This document shows, piece by piece, positions 24,079 to 32,662 of a stretch of DNA of 64,000 nt. The stretch is from Pseudomonadota bacterium (GTDB lineage Bacteria > Pseudomonadota > Gammaproteobacteria > Steroidobacterales > Steroidobacteraceae), in assembly GCA_023457495.1 (NCBI GenBank), contig JAEWLQ010000059.1:92599-156598 (forward strand), written 5' to 3'. The notes beneath the pieces were generated by a model. That model searched no databases and was not told the origin of the DNA. It saw only the letters and a program-made list of their open reading frames with translations. Within the stretch, counting starts at the first letter, position 1. Every line of letters begins with the position of its first letter. A program made the translations under genes and the position numbers.

Positions 24079-25827
24079 ATGAACGACAACGCATCTTTAG
24101 CGCTCGGAAGCAACCGTTCAGGGCTCGGCGGCCTGCCGCAGCGCCTGGTGCAGGACGGCGTCGTCGAAGAGTCGGCGATGCTCACCGCGCTGCAGGCGGC
24201 GAAGGACCGCAAGTCCAGCTTCGTAACCCAGCTCATTTCCGCGGGAGCTGCCAAGGCACGCGACATCGCGATCGCGGCATCCACCGAGTTCGGCGTACCG
24301 CTTTACGATCTCGATTCGCATCAGGTCGACCTCGACATCGTCAAGCTGGTGCAGGACAAGCTGGTCCAGAAGCATCGCTGCCTGCCGCTGTATCGGCGCG
24401 GCAAGCGCCTGTTCCTTGGCGTCGCGGATCCCACCAACCTGCACGCCATCGACGAGATCAAGTTCCAGACCGGTCTCGGCATCGAGGCCATCGTCGTCGA
24501 AGACGACAAGCTGCAGAAGGCCATCGACAAGGCCGTCGAGCAGGCCGATACGGCGATGCCGAATCTCGCCGACGACGAAAGCGGTTTCGACCTCGAAAAT
24601 CTCGACGTCTCCGGTGGTGACGACGACGCCGAAGGCGCGGGCGTCTCCCGCGATGACGTCGAAGACGCGCCGATCGTGCGTTTCGTCAACAAACTACTGC
24701 TCGACGCCATCCGCCGCGGCGCATCGGACATCCATTTCGAACCCTACGAAAAGATGTATCGCATCCGCCTGCGCATCGACGGCATCCTGAAGGAAGTCGC
24801 GCAGCCGCCGGTGCAGCTGGCCATGAAGCTCTCGGCGCGCCTCAAGGTCATGTCGCGCCTCGACATCGCCGAGCGCCGCGTCCCGCAGGACGGCCGCATC
24901 AAGATGAAGCTGTCGAAGACTCGCGCGATCGACTTCCGCGTGAGCACCTGCCCGACGCTGTTCGGCGAGAAGATAGTCTGCCGTATTCTCGATCCGTCCT
25001 CGGCCATGCTCGGCATCGATTCGCTCGGTTACGAGCCATTCCAGCGCGAGATCTATCTCAAGAACCTCGCGAAGCCGCAGGGCATGATCCTGGTGACCGG
25101 ACCCACGGGCTCCGGCAAGACCGTGTCGCTGTACACGGGCCTCAACATTCTCAACCGCGAAGACACCAACATCTCCACCGCGGAAGACCCGGCGGAAATC
25201 AACCTGCCCGGCGTCAACCAGGTCAACGTGAATCCGAAGGTCGGCCTCACGTTCGCCGCGGCGCTGCGCGCGTTCCTGCGCCAGGATCCGGACGTGGTGA
25301 TGGTCGGCGAAATCCGCGACCTCGAAACGGCGGAGATCGCCATCAAGGCCGCGCAAACCGGACACTTGGTGCTGTCAACGCTGCATACCAACGACGCGCC
25401 GCAGACGATGACGCGTCTGGTCGACATGGGCGTCAAGCCTTACGCGATCGCGACCTCCGTGAGTCTGATCATCGCGCAGCGCCTCGCGCGACGCCTCTGC
25501 TCCCAGTGCAAGGCGATCGTCGATGTCCCGGCCGAAGCGTTGCTCAAGGAAGGCTTCCAGGAAGCGGACGTCAAAGCGGGCATCAAGATCTATGGCGCCA
25601 AAGGCTGCTCGAATTGCAGCGACGGCTACAAGGGCCGCTGCGGCATCTACCAGGTGATGCCCGTCACCGAGGCCATCGGCCGCATCATCATGGAAGGCGG
25701 CAATGCCATCGATATCGCCGATCAGGCTGCCAAGGAAGGCGTATGGGATCTCCGTCGGGCAGGGCTCGAGAAGGTCAGGCAGGGATTGACCAGCCTCGAA
25801 GAAGTCAACAGCGTCACGATCGAATGA
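24079..25827 (+). CDS. pilB: Type IV pilus assembly ATPase PilB
   Basis: 582-residue cytosolic hexameric ATPase that powers pilus extension. The N-terminal GspE-N/MshEN-like domain precedes an acidic linker (residues ~160-195, DESGFDLENL and GGDDDAEGAG). The core carries Walker A GPTGSGKT, the Asp box, Walker B VVMVGEIRD and His box GHLVLSTLHT. A zinc-binding tetracysteine (CSQC and CSNC) lies near residues 475-515. No clear Shine-Dalgarno precedes ATG 24079. pilC follows 23 bp later. Confidence 0.97.
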   Translation: MNDNASLALGSNRSGLGGLPQRLVQDGVVEESAMLTALQAAKDRKSSFVTQLISAGAAKARDIAIAASTEFGVPLYDLDSHQVDLDIVKLVQDKLVQKHRCLPLYRRGKRLFLGVADPTNLHAIDEIKFQTGLGIEAIVVEDDKLQKAIDKAVEQADTAMPNLADDESGFDLENLDVSGGDDDAEGAGVSRDDVEDAPIVRFVNKLLLDAIRRGASDIHFEPYEKMYRIRLRIDGILKEVAQPPVQLAMKLSARLKVMSRLDIAERRVPQDGRIKMKLSKTRAIDFRVSTCPTLFGEKIVCRILDPSSAMLGIDSLGYEPFQREIYLKNLAKPQGMILVTGPTGSGKTVSLYTGLNILNREDTNISTAEDPAEINLPGVNQVNVNPKVGLTFAAALRAFLRQDPDVVMVGEIRDLETAEIAIKAAQTGHLVLSTLHTNDAPQTMTRLVDMGVKPYAIATSVSLIIAQRLARRLCSQCKAIVDVPAEALLKEGFQEADVKAGIKIYGAKGCSNCSDGYKGRCGIYQVMPVTEAIGRIIMEGGNAIDIADQAAKEGVWDLRRAGLEKVRQGLTSLEEVNSVTIE

Positions 25828-25850
25828 TCGTCGTCAAAGGATAAGCAAGC

Positions 25851-27089
25851 ATGGCAACCGCAGTAGCAACCACCGGCGGCAAGGCGGTCAAACGCGACAT
25901 TCCCTTCTCATGGTCCGGCATGGACAAGAAGGGCAATCGCGTCTCGGGCAAGTCGTTGGCGCCCGACGAGACGACGCTGCGCGCGGACCTGCGCCGCCAG
26001 GGTATCGCGGTCAACCGCATCAAGAAGCAGGCGCAGGCATTCAAGTCCGGCGGCAAGGTCAAGCCGGAAGACATCGCGGTCTTCAGCCGTCAGCTTGCAA
26101 CCATGCTCGCGGCGGGCATTCCGCTCGTGCAGGCCTTCGAGATAGTCGGCAACGGCAACGAAAAGCCGTCGATGCAGAAGCTCATTCTCGACATCAAGGC
26201 CGACGTCGAAGGCGGTACCTCGCTGCACGAGGCCTTGGGCAAGCATCCCCTGTATTTCGACGATCTGTACGTGAACCTGGTCGAGGCGGGCGAGCAGGCC
26301 GGTGCGCTGGAGACCCTGCTCGACAAGATCGCGACCTACAAGGAAAAGACCGAGGCGCTCAAGAAGAAGGTCAAGAAGGCACTCTTCTATCCCGCCGCGG
26401 TCATGGTCGTGGCGGTCATCGTCACGGTCATCCTGCTGCTGTTCGTGATCCCGCAGTTCGAATCGCTGTTCAAGGGCTTCGGAGCGGACCTGCCGGCCTT
26501 CACCCAGTTCGTGATCGACATGTCGCGCTGGCTGCAGGACAACTGGTACATCTTCTTCGGCGCCATCGGCGGCGCCGTCTACGCGTTCCTGTATTTCCAC
26601 AAGCGCTCCAAGGCCATGCGCGAGTGGATGGACCGCGCGATGCTCAAGCTGCCCATCATCGGCCCGATCCTGTTCAAATCCGCCGTGGCGCGTTTCGCGC
26701 GCACGCTCTCGACGATGTTCGCCGCCGGCGTGCCGCTGGTCGAAGCTCTCGAATCCGTCGCCGGCGCCACCGGCAACATCGTGTTCGAGAATGCGGTGCT
26801 CAAGATGCGCGACGAGGTCGCCACCGGCCAGCGCCTGCAGCGCGCGATGGAAAACACGGGCCTGTTCCCGAACATGGTCATCCAGATGATCGCGGTCGGT
26901 GAAGAAGCCGGCGCGCTCGACACCATGTCCGGCAAGGTCGCGACGTTCTACGAAGCGGAAGTCGACAACGCGGTGGACAGCATGTCCTCGCTGCTCGAGC
27001 CGCTGATCATGGCCATCCTCGGCGTTCTCGTCGGCGGCCTGGTCATCGCGATGTACCTGCCGATCTTCAAACTGGGCGCCGTGGTTTAA
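25851..27089 (+). CDS. pilC: Type IV pilus inner-membrane platform protein PilC
   Basis: 412-residue polytopic protein with two T2SSF repeats (about residues 70-195 and 275-398), each ending in hydrophobic spans such as YPAAVMVVAVIVTVILLLFV. It anchors the pilus machine and couples PilB to pilin insertion. The motifs LATMLAAGIPLVQAFE and LSTMFAAGVPLVEALE mark the start of the two repeats. A terminator follows before pilD. Confidence 0.97.
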   Translation: MATAVATTGGKAVKRDIPFSWSGMDKKGNRVSGKSLAPDETTLRADLRRQGIAVNRIKKQAQAFKSGGKVKPEDIAVFSRQLATMLAAGIPLVQAFEIVGNGNEKPSMQKLILDIKADVEGGTSLHEALGKHPLYFDDLYVNLVEAGEQAGALETLLDKIATYKEKTEALKKKVKKALFYPAAVMVVAVIVTVILLLFVIPQFESLFKGFGADLPAFTQFVIDMSRWLQDNWYIFFGAIGGAVYAFLYFHKRSKAMREWMDRAMLKLPIIGPILFKSAVARFARTLSTMFAAGVPLVEALESVAGATGNIVFENAVLKMRDEVATGQRLQRAMENTGLFPNMVIQMIAVGEEAGALDTMSGKVATFYEAEVDNAVDSMSSLLEPLIMAILGVLVGGLVIAMYLPIFKLGAVV

Positions 27090-27115
27090 GCCACGTTGTC
27101 CTTGGAAATCATCGG

Positions 27116-27147
27116 AACGCCGCGTTCACACCGCGGCGTTTCTTTTT
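27116..27147 (+). terminator. Rho-independent terminator between pilC and pilD
   Basis: AACGCCGCG/CGCGGCGTT stem with a 7-nt loop, followed by TCTTTTT. pilD starts 19 bp later, so pilD-coaE-zapD depend on readthrough or on a promoter inside or overlapping this small gap. Confidence 0.88.
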
Positions 27148-27165
27148 GAGGGAAGCGCACGCACG

Positions 27166-28068
27166 ATGGAACTGATCGATACCCTGTCCGGCAATCCGGC
27201 GCTGTACATCGGCGTCTGCATCGCGCTCGGACTCCTCATCGGCAGCTTCCTCAACGTGGTCATCCACCGCGTGCCCATCATGATGGACAACGCGCTGCGG
27301 GCCGAATGCGCCGAGCTCAGCGGCAATGCCGACGCGGCGTCTTCCGCCGCGGCCGGCAAGTACAACCTCGTCGTTCCGCGCTCGGCCTGCCCGAAGTGCC
27401 AGGCGCCGATCACGGCGCTGCAGAACATCCCCGTGGTGAGCTGGCTCGTCCTGCGCGGTCAGTGCGCGAACTGCAAGGCGCCGATCTCGAAGCGTTACCC
27501 GCTGGTCGAGCTCGCGACCGGCATCCTGTCCGGATACATCGCGTGGCGTTTCGGTTTCGGAGTGGCCGGCTTCGCCGCGCTCCTCTTCACCTGGTTCCTC
27601 ATCGCATTGACGATGATCGACTTCGACACGCAGTACCTGCCGGACCAGCTCACCTATCCGCTGCTGTGGCTGGGGCTGCTCGTGAGCCTGTGGCACCCGG
27701 TGTGGGCGCCGGGCGCGGAAGCAGTCGGCCCGCGCGAAAGCATCATCGGCGCCGCGGCCGGGTACCTGAGCCTGTGGAGCCTCTACTGGCTGTTCAAGTT
27801 GCTGACGGGCAAGGAAGGCATGGGTTACGGCGATTTCAAACTGTTCGCCGCGCTGGGTGCCTGGCTGGGCTGGAAGATGCTCCTGCCCATCATCGTGCTC
27901 GCCTCGGGCGTGGGCGCCGTCATCGGGATATTCGTGATGATCCGCCAGCGCCGCGGCAAGGACACGCAGATCGCCTTCGGACCCTTCCTCGCCATCGCCG
28001 GCTGGCTCGCGCTCGTCATCGGCCACGAGGTCGTCGAGCGCTACTTCGGCCTGTTCGCAAGAACCTGA
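27166..28068 (+). CDS. pilD: Prepilin peptidase/N-methyltransferase PilD
   Basis: 300-residue inner-membrane aspartyl protease that cleaves prepilin leaders and N-methylates the new Phe. The cytosolic loop after the first span carries two CxxC pairs (CPKCQAP and CANCKAP). The catalytic aspartates lie in MIDFDTQ and in the GYGDFK (GxGD) motif. About eight hydrophobic spans are predicted. coaE starts 3 bp after its stop. PilA is its clear substrate; the DUF2628-pilin fusion lacks the site. Confidence 0.96.
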   Translation: MELIDTLSGNPALYIGVCIALGLLIGSFLNVVIHRVPIMMDNALRAECAELSGNADAASSAAAGKYNLVVPRSACPKCQAPITALQNIPVVSWLVLRGQCANCKAPISKRYPLVELATGILSGYIAWRFGFGVAGFAALLFTWFLIALTMIDFDTQYLPDQLTYPLLWLGLLVSLWHPVWAPGAEAVGPRESIIGAAAGYLSLWSLYWLFKLLTGKEGMGYGDFKLFAALGAWLGWKMLLPIIVLASGVGAVIGIFVMIRQRRGKDTQIAFGPFLAIAGWLALVIGHEVVERYFGLFART

Positions 28069-28071
28069 GCC

Positions 28072-28689
28072 ATGGCGCGCGGATTTCGAGTCGGACTCAC
28101 CGGGGGCATCGCCTCCGGCAAGAGCACGGTCGCGAATCTGTTCAGCGCGCTCGGCATCACCATCGTCGACACCGACGTGCTGGCCCGCGAGGTCGTCGCG
28201 CCCGGTTCGGCGCTGTTGCCGAAGATCGCCGCGCATTTCGGCCAAGAGGTGCTGGCGCCGGACGGCAGCCTGGACCGCCGGGCGCTGCGCCAGCGCGTGT
28301 TCGCGGATCCGGCCGAGCGCCTTTGGCTCGAACAGCTCACGCACCCGGAAATCCGCCGCCTGACGGATGAACGCAGCGATTCCGCGCCCGGGCCCTATTC
28401 CATCGTCGCGATCCCGCTGCTCGTGGAGACCGGCGGCAAGGACCGTTTCGATCGCATTCTGGTCGTCGACTGCGAGCCGTCCGTGCAACTCGCGCGGCTG
28501 CAGGCGCGGGACGGAATGACGCGCGCGCAGGCCGAGGCGATGCTGGCCGCGCAGGTCTCGCGCGAGGCGCGGCTCGCCGTCGCCGACGACGTGATCCGCA
28601 ACGATGGCGATCTCGCGCACCTGCGTGACCAGGTCGAAAAGCTGCATCGGGCTTATGTCGCCGCCTCCGCACGGTTTACGCGGCCCTAG
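28072..28689 (+). CDS. coaE: Dephospho-CoA kinase
   Basis: 205 residues, normal length. It performs the last step of coenzyme A synthesis, phosphorylating the 3'-hydroxyl of dephospho-CoA. Walker A is GGIASGKST at about residues 10-18, followed by DTDVLAREVV; the lid and CoA-binding parts include AIPLLVETGG. The pilD-coaE-zapD order is the classic gammaproteobacterial one. Confidence 0.97.
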   Translation: MARGFRVGLTGGIASGKSTVANLFSALGITIVDTDVLAREVVAPGSALLPKIAAHFGQEVLAPDGSLDRRALRQRVFADPAERLWLEQLTHPEIRRLTDERSDSAPGPYSIVAIPLLVETGGKDRFDRILVVDCEPSVQLARLQARDGMTRAQAEAMLAAQVSREARLAVADDVIRNDGDLAHLRDQVEKLHRAYVAASARFTRP

Positions 28690-28710
28690 AGGGTCGCGCA
28701 GAATAGCCCG

Positions 28711-29514
28711 ATGGCAGAGGAAGCCCACCAGCAACAGCCCGTCGCGGAGCCCGCGCCGCTCGTTTTCGAGCAGCCGCTCAACGAGCGCATGCGTACCTTC
28801 CTGCGCCTCGACTTCCTCTACAGCCAGGCGCTGTATCACAACGAGATGCAGAGCCAGTGGGGCAGCCGCGCCGCGATGGGCAGCCTGCTCGACATCCTCG
28901 CGATCGCGGCACGCGGCGACGTGCGCGCCGACGTGCAGAAGGAGCTCGAGCGTCACCTCGCGCAGCTCAACGTGTTCCAGAGCAAGCCCGGCGTCGACTC
29001 CGCGCGGCTGCGCACCGTCATGTCGAACCTGCTGAGACTGCGCGCGGACCTCGTCGCGTGCGGTTCTAACTATCTTGCGGGATTGAAGGACTCCGAGTTC
29101 CTGTCGGCGATCAAGCACCGCAGCGCCATTCCCGGCGGCACCTGCGAGTTCGACCTGCCGGATTTCTTCTTCTGGCTGAACCAGGCCACCGACCAGCGCG
29201 CGCGCTCGTTCAACGAGTGGCTGGCCGCGCTGCGTCCGCTGTGCGACGCCATCGCCGAGCTGCTGTGGATCACGCGCCAGCATGGCAAGGCGCGGCAGGA
29301 GATCGCGCGCGGCGGTGTGTACCACATCACTTTCGAACGGGACACGCCCATCCAGTTGGTACGCATCGCGCTGCCGGCGGAGTCGGGGTTGTATCCGGAG
29401 ACGTCGGGGTCTCACTACCGGTGCAGCCTGCGTCTGCTGGCGTGGAATGGATTGAAGGAACGGCCGCAGCAGACGACGGAAGACATCCCCTTCACCCTCA
29501 CCTGCTGTACTTGA
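28711..29514 (+). CDS. zapD: Cell division protein ZapD
   Basis: 267-residue cytosolic protein of the ZapD/DUF1342 family, which bundles FtsZ filaments. Recognised by FEQPLNERMRTFLRL near residue 17, CEFDLPDFFFWL in the middle and a beta-rich C-terminal half ending near CSLRLLAW. It follows coaE by 21 bp. In many relatives yacG and mutT follow directly; here a 6-kb block separates zapD from the mutT-like gene. Confidence 0.95.
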   Translation: MAEEAHQQQPVAEPAPLVFEQPLNERMRTFLRLDFLYSQALYHNEMQSQWGSRAAMGSLLDILAIAARGDVRADVQKELERHLAQLNVFQSKPGVDSARLRTVMSNLLRLRADLVACGSNYLAGLKDSEFLSAIKHRSAIPGGTCEFDLPDFFFWLNQATDQRARSFNEWLAALRPLCDAIAELLWITRQHGKARQEIARGGVYHITFERDTPIQLVRIALPAESGLYPETSGSHYRCSLRLLAWNGLKERPQQTTEDIPFTLTCCT

Positions 29515-29612
29515 TCAGGGGCTCACGCCTATTTTCAGGCGCAAGCGCCACGAAGGAAACGTCGCCGAAGCGGCGCCGTCCGTGAATAAATAAGAAAAAT
29601 TCGGAGGTTCAC

Positions 29613-30464
29613 GTGTTCGAGCGGTTCTCGCGTAGTTGGGAGCTCATCAAGGCGAGCGGGAATGTGTTGCGGCAGGACAAGGAACTGCTGGTGTTCCCGC
29701 TGTTGTCGAGCATCGCGGCGATCCTCGTGGCGGTGAGTTTCATCGTGCCGCTGGTGGCGACGGACGCATTCGTGCGGATCCAGGAGAACGGCGAGGTGCA
29801 GGCGCTGCACGTCGTGGTGGGATTCCTGTTCTATCTCAGCCAGAACTTCGTGATCTTCTACTTCAACTCCGCGCTGGTCGGCGCGGCGATGATCCGGCTC
29901 GAAGGCGGCGATCCGACGGTCAAGGACGGCCTGCGCATCGCGAACTCGAAGCTGGGCGCGATCCTGGGCTACGCCGCCATCGCGGCGACGGTAGGCATCA
30001 TCCTGCGCATGATCGAGGAGCGACTGGGCATGGTCGGACGATGGATCACCGGGCTGCTCGGTGTCGCGTTCACCCTGGCGACCTTCATGGTCGTGCCGCT
30101 GCTGGTGACGCGCAACATCGGTCCCATCGACGCGGTGAAGGAAAGCGCCTCACTACTCAGGAAGACCTGGGGCGAGAACATCATCGGCAACGTCGGCATG
30201 GGGCTGGTTTTCGGACTGATCTACTTCGCGCTGATCGTCCCCGGCCTCGCCGTGGTCTTCTGGCTGATCCAGATGCAGAGCGGTCTGCTCGCGATCACGA
30301 TGGGCGCGGTGCTGGTGGGCGGATTCATCCTGCTGGCGCTGATCCAGGCGGCGCTGCAGGGTGTCTACTCCGCGGCGCTATTCCGCTTCGCGACCGCCGG
30401 CGACGCCGGCGCGGGTTTCGACGGCACGTTGTTGGGCGATGCGTTCAGGAAGAAGAAGGACTGA
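29613..30464 (+). CDS. DUF6159-family membrane protein
   Basis: 283 residues with about five or six hydrophobic spans (near 28-48, 66-90, 112-132, 145-165, 195-218 and 228-250) and the start MFERFSRSWELIKAS typical of DUF6159 proteins. The family is uncharacterised; the shape suggests a YihY/DUF975-like integral membrane protein. GTG 29613 is chosen for its strong GGAGG site five bases upstream. The 98-bp gap from zapD holds two small GC-rich hairpins. Converges with the S9A peptidase, 5 bp apart. Confidence 0.8.
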   Translation: MFERFSRSWELIKASGNVLRQDKELLVFPLLSSIAAILVAVSFIVPLVATDAFVRIQENGEVQALHVVVGFLFYLSQNFVIFYFNSALVGAAMIRLEGGDPTVKDGLRIANSKLGAILGYAAIAATVGIILRMIEERLGMVGRWITGLLGVAFTLATFMVVPLLVTRNIGPIDAVKESASLLRKTWGENIIGNVGMGLVFGLIYFALIVPGLAVVFWLIQMQSGLLAITMGAVLVGGFILLALIQAALQGVYSAALFRFATAGDAGAGFDGTLLGDAFRKKKD

Positions 30465-30469
30465 TCACA

Positions 30470-32647
30470 TCATTGCGGCAACGGCATCCCCAACGCCTTC
30501 GCCGCGAACCCGAACTGATCCGCGTAGTCCTCGATCTGCATCCACACCGGCTTCCCCGCGCCGTGTCCGGCGCGGGTCTCGATGCGGATCAGCACGGGGT
30601 TCGCGCAGGTCTGGACCCGCTGCAGTTCCGCCGCGAACTTGTAGCTGTGCCACGGCACGACGCGGTCGTCGCGATCCGCGGTCGTCACGAGCGTCGGCGG
30701 ATAACACGCGGCCTTCACGTTGTGCACGGGTGAGTAGGCGAGCAGCGCCTTGAACTCCGCGGCATCCTCGGCGAGCCCGTAGTCGCTCGACCACTGGCGC
30801 GCGTTCGCGCTCGCGGTGTGATAACGCAGCATGTCGAGCACGCCGACGCCCGGCAACGCGGCGCCGAACAGATCCGGCCGCTGCGTGAGCGCGGCGCCGA
30901 CCAGCAGTCCGCCATTGCTGCGGCCAATGATCGCGAGGCGCCGGGAGTTCGTGTACTTCTCGGCGATCAGGTATTCCGCGGCCGCGATGAAATCGTCGAA
31001 CACGTTCTGCTTGCGCAGCTTCGTGCCGGCCTGGTGCCATTCCTCGCCGTATTCGCCGCCGCCGCGCAGGTTCGCGACGACGTAGATGCCACCGAGCTCG
31101 AGCCAGGCCTGGATCGCGGGACTGAACGCCGGCGTGAGCGTCACGTTGAAGCCGCCATAGCCGTACAACATCACCGGCTGATTCCCGTCGCGCGGCGCGT
31201 CGCGGCGCCGCGTGATGAACATCGGGATACGCGTGCCGTCCTTGCCCGGATAGAACACCTGCTCGGTCACGAACGGCTCGAAATCCGCCGGCACGGTGGG
31301 TTTGCGGAAATCGCTGACGGTGTTGGTCGCGACGTTGACGCGCATCACACGCGTGGGCGAGAGGAAGTCCGAGTACGTGAAGAACATCTCGGGATTCGTG
31401 CCGCTGCCCTGGAAATCCTTCGCGGTGCCGAACCCGGGCAGTGTCACTTCGCCGGCCGCGGCGCCGTTCGCTTCGAACAGCCGCACGACGCTGCGCGCGT
31501 CGCGCAGGTACTCGATCACCATGCGGCCGCCGACGTACGCGGCGTTGTTGATCGGGAAGTCGCCGTGCGGGACCACCGTGCGCCACGCCGCCGGCGCGGG
31601 ATTACGCGCATCGACCGCGATCACGCGGCCGCGGGGCGCGGCGTTCGTGGTCTGGAAGTAGAGTTCATCGCCCTGCGAGCCGAGGAAGGTGTAGAGCGCG
31701 TCCCACTCCATGAAGAGCGGCCGCGGCTTCGCGCCGGGCTTCGTGAGGTCCTGTATCAGCATGCCGTTGGTCTGGTAGCCGTCGAACAGTCCGATGAGTA
31801 GATAGTGGCCGTCCTCGGTGACCGTCACGGCCGGCACGCGCGTCGGATGATCCGTGACCTTGAACACCAGGTTGTCCGCCGACTGCGGCTGACCGAGCGC
31901 GTGGAAATACACATCGGGGCGCCCCGCGTCGTCGCCGCGCTCCGCGGTCTCCGCGTTTTCGCCGTGCTTGAGGGGATATCGGCTGTAGAAGACGCCCGAG
32001 CTGTCGCGCGCCCAGGAAACCGGCCAGAACTTGCTGAACTTGAGCACCACCGGCAGATCAACGCCATCGTCGACGCGGCGGAAATGCCAGGTGTTCCAGT
32101 CGGTGCCGCCATCCGAGAGGGCATAGGCCACGATCTTGCCGTCCGGGCTCGGCTCCCACTGCGACAATGCGATGGTCGCGTCCTCGCGCTTGCCGTTCGG
32201 ATCGAACAGCACGCGCGGCGGCGCCTCCAGCGCATCGGCGACGTACAACACGCTCTGGTCCTGTTTGCCGTCGTTGCGCAGGTAGAAATAGCGGCCACCT
32301 TCGCGGCGCGGCACACCGAAGCGCTCGTACGTCCAGAGTTGCTTGAGACGGTTGCCGAGCCAGGCTCGCTGCGGCAGGCGTTCGAGGAAGGGTTGCGAGA
32401 CCGCGTTCTGCGCGGCGACCCAGTCGCGCGTCGACTGCGCGGCCGCGTCTTCGAATCCGCGATAGGGATCGGCGATGCTGACGCCGTGATACGTGTCGAC
32501 GACGTCGCCGCGCGGAGAGGCGGGATACTGGATGTTGGGTTCAGGTTCGAGTGGCGGCATCGGCTCGGGGGTGCTCGCGCACGCGACCAGCAGACTCGCG
32601 AGCACGCTCGCGAGTACCACGCATGGCTGGCGATGCTTTGCGGCCAT
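30470..32647 (-). CDS. Prolyl oligopeptidase (S9A) lipoprotein
   Basis: 725 residues. The N-terminus is a lipoprotein signal ending LLVAC (Cys23), followed by a Pro/Glu-rich linker, so the enzyme should be membrane-anchored in the periplasm or outer membrane. A seven-bladed propeller (about 100-430) precedes the alpha/beta-hydrolase domain. The catalytic set is visible as GRSNGG (Ser), TADRDDRVVP (Asp) and AGHGAGKP (His). It cleaves short proline-containing peptides in the known family. Divergent from a DPP-type peptidase whose start codon is only about 15 bp away. Confidence 0.93.
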   Translation of the reverse strand: MAAKHRQPCVVLASVLASLLVACASTPEPMPPLEPEPNIQYPASPRGDVVDTYHGVSIADPYRGFEDAAAQSTRDWVAAQNAVSQPFLERLPQRAWLGNRLKQLWTYERFGVPRREGGRYFYLRNDGKQDQSVLYVADALEAPPRVLFDPNGKREDATIALSQWEPSPDGKIVAYALSDGGTDWNTWHFRRVDDGVDLPVVLKFSKFWPVSWARDSSGVFYSRYPLKHGENAETAERGDDAGRPDVYFHALGQPQSADNLVFKVTDHPTRVPAVTVTEDGHYLLIGLFDGYQTNGMLIQDLTKPGAKPRPLFMEWDALYTFLGSQGDELYFQTTNAAPRGRVIAVDARNPAPAAWRTVVPHGDFPINNAAYVGGRMVIEYLRDARSVVRLFEANGAAAGEVTLPGFGTAKDFQGSGTNPEMFFTYSDFLSPTRVMRVNVATNTVSDFRKPTVPADFEPFVTEQVFYPGKDGTRIPMFITRRRDAPRDGNQPVMLYGYGGFNVTLTPAFSPAIQAWLELGGIYVVANLRGGGEYGEEWHQAGTKLRKQNVFDDFIAAAEYLIAEKYTNSRRLAIIGRSNGGLLVGAALTQRPDLFGAALPGVGVLDMLRYHTASANARQWSSDYGLAEDAAEFKALLAYSPVHNVKAACYPPTLVTTADRDDRVVPWHSYKFAAELQRVQTCANPVLIRIETRAGHGAGKPVWMQIEDYADQFGFAAKALGMPLPQ

Positions 32648-32662
32648 CCCTAAACTCCCGTG

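Noticed and set aside
27109..29415. 768-codon open frame antisense to pilD, coaE and zapD
   Set aside because: Long antisense frames are common at this G+C. The sense genes are clear family members, and the antisense product is Arg/His/Asp-rich with no recognisable domain.
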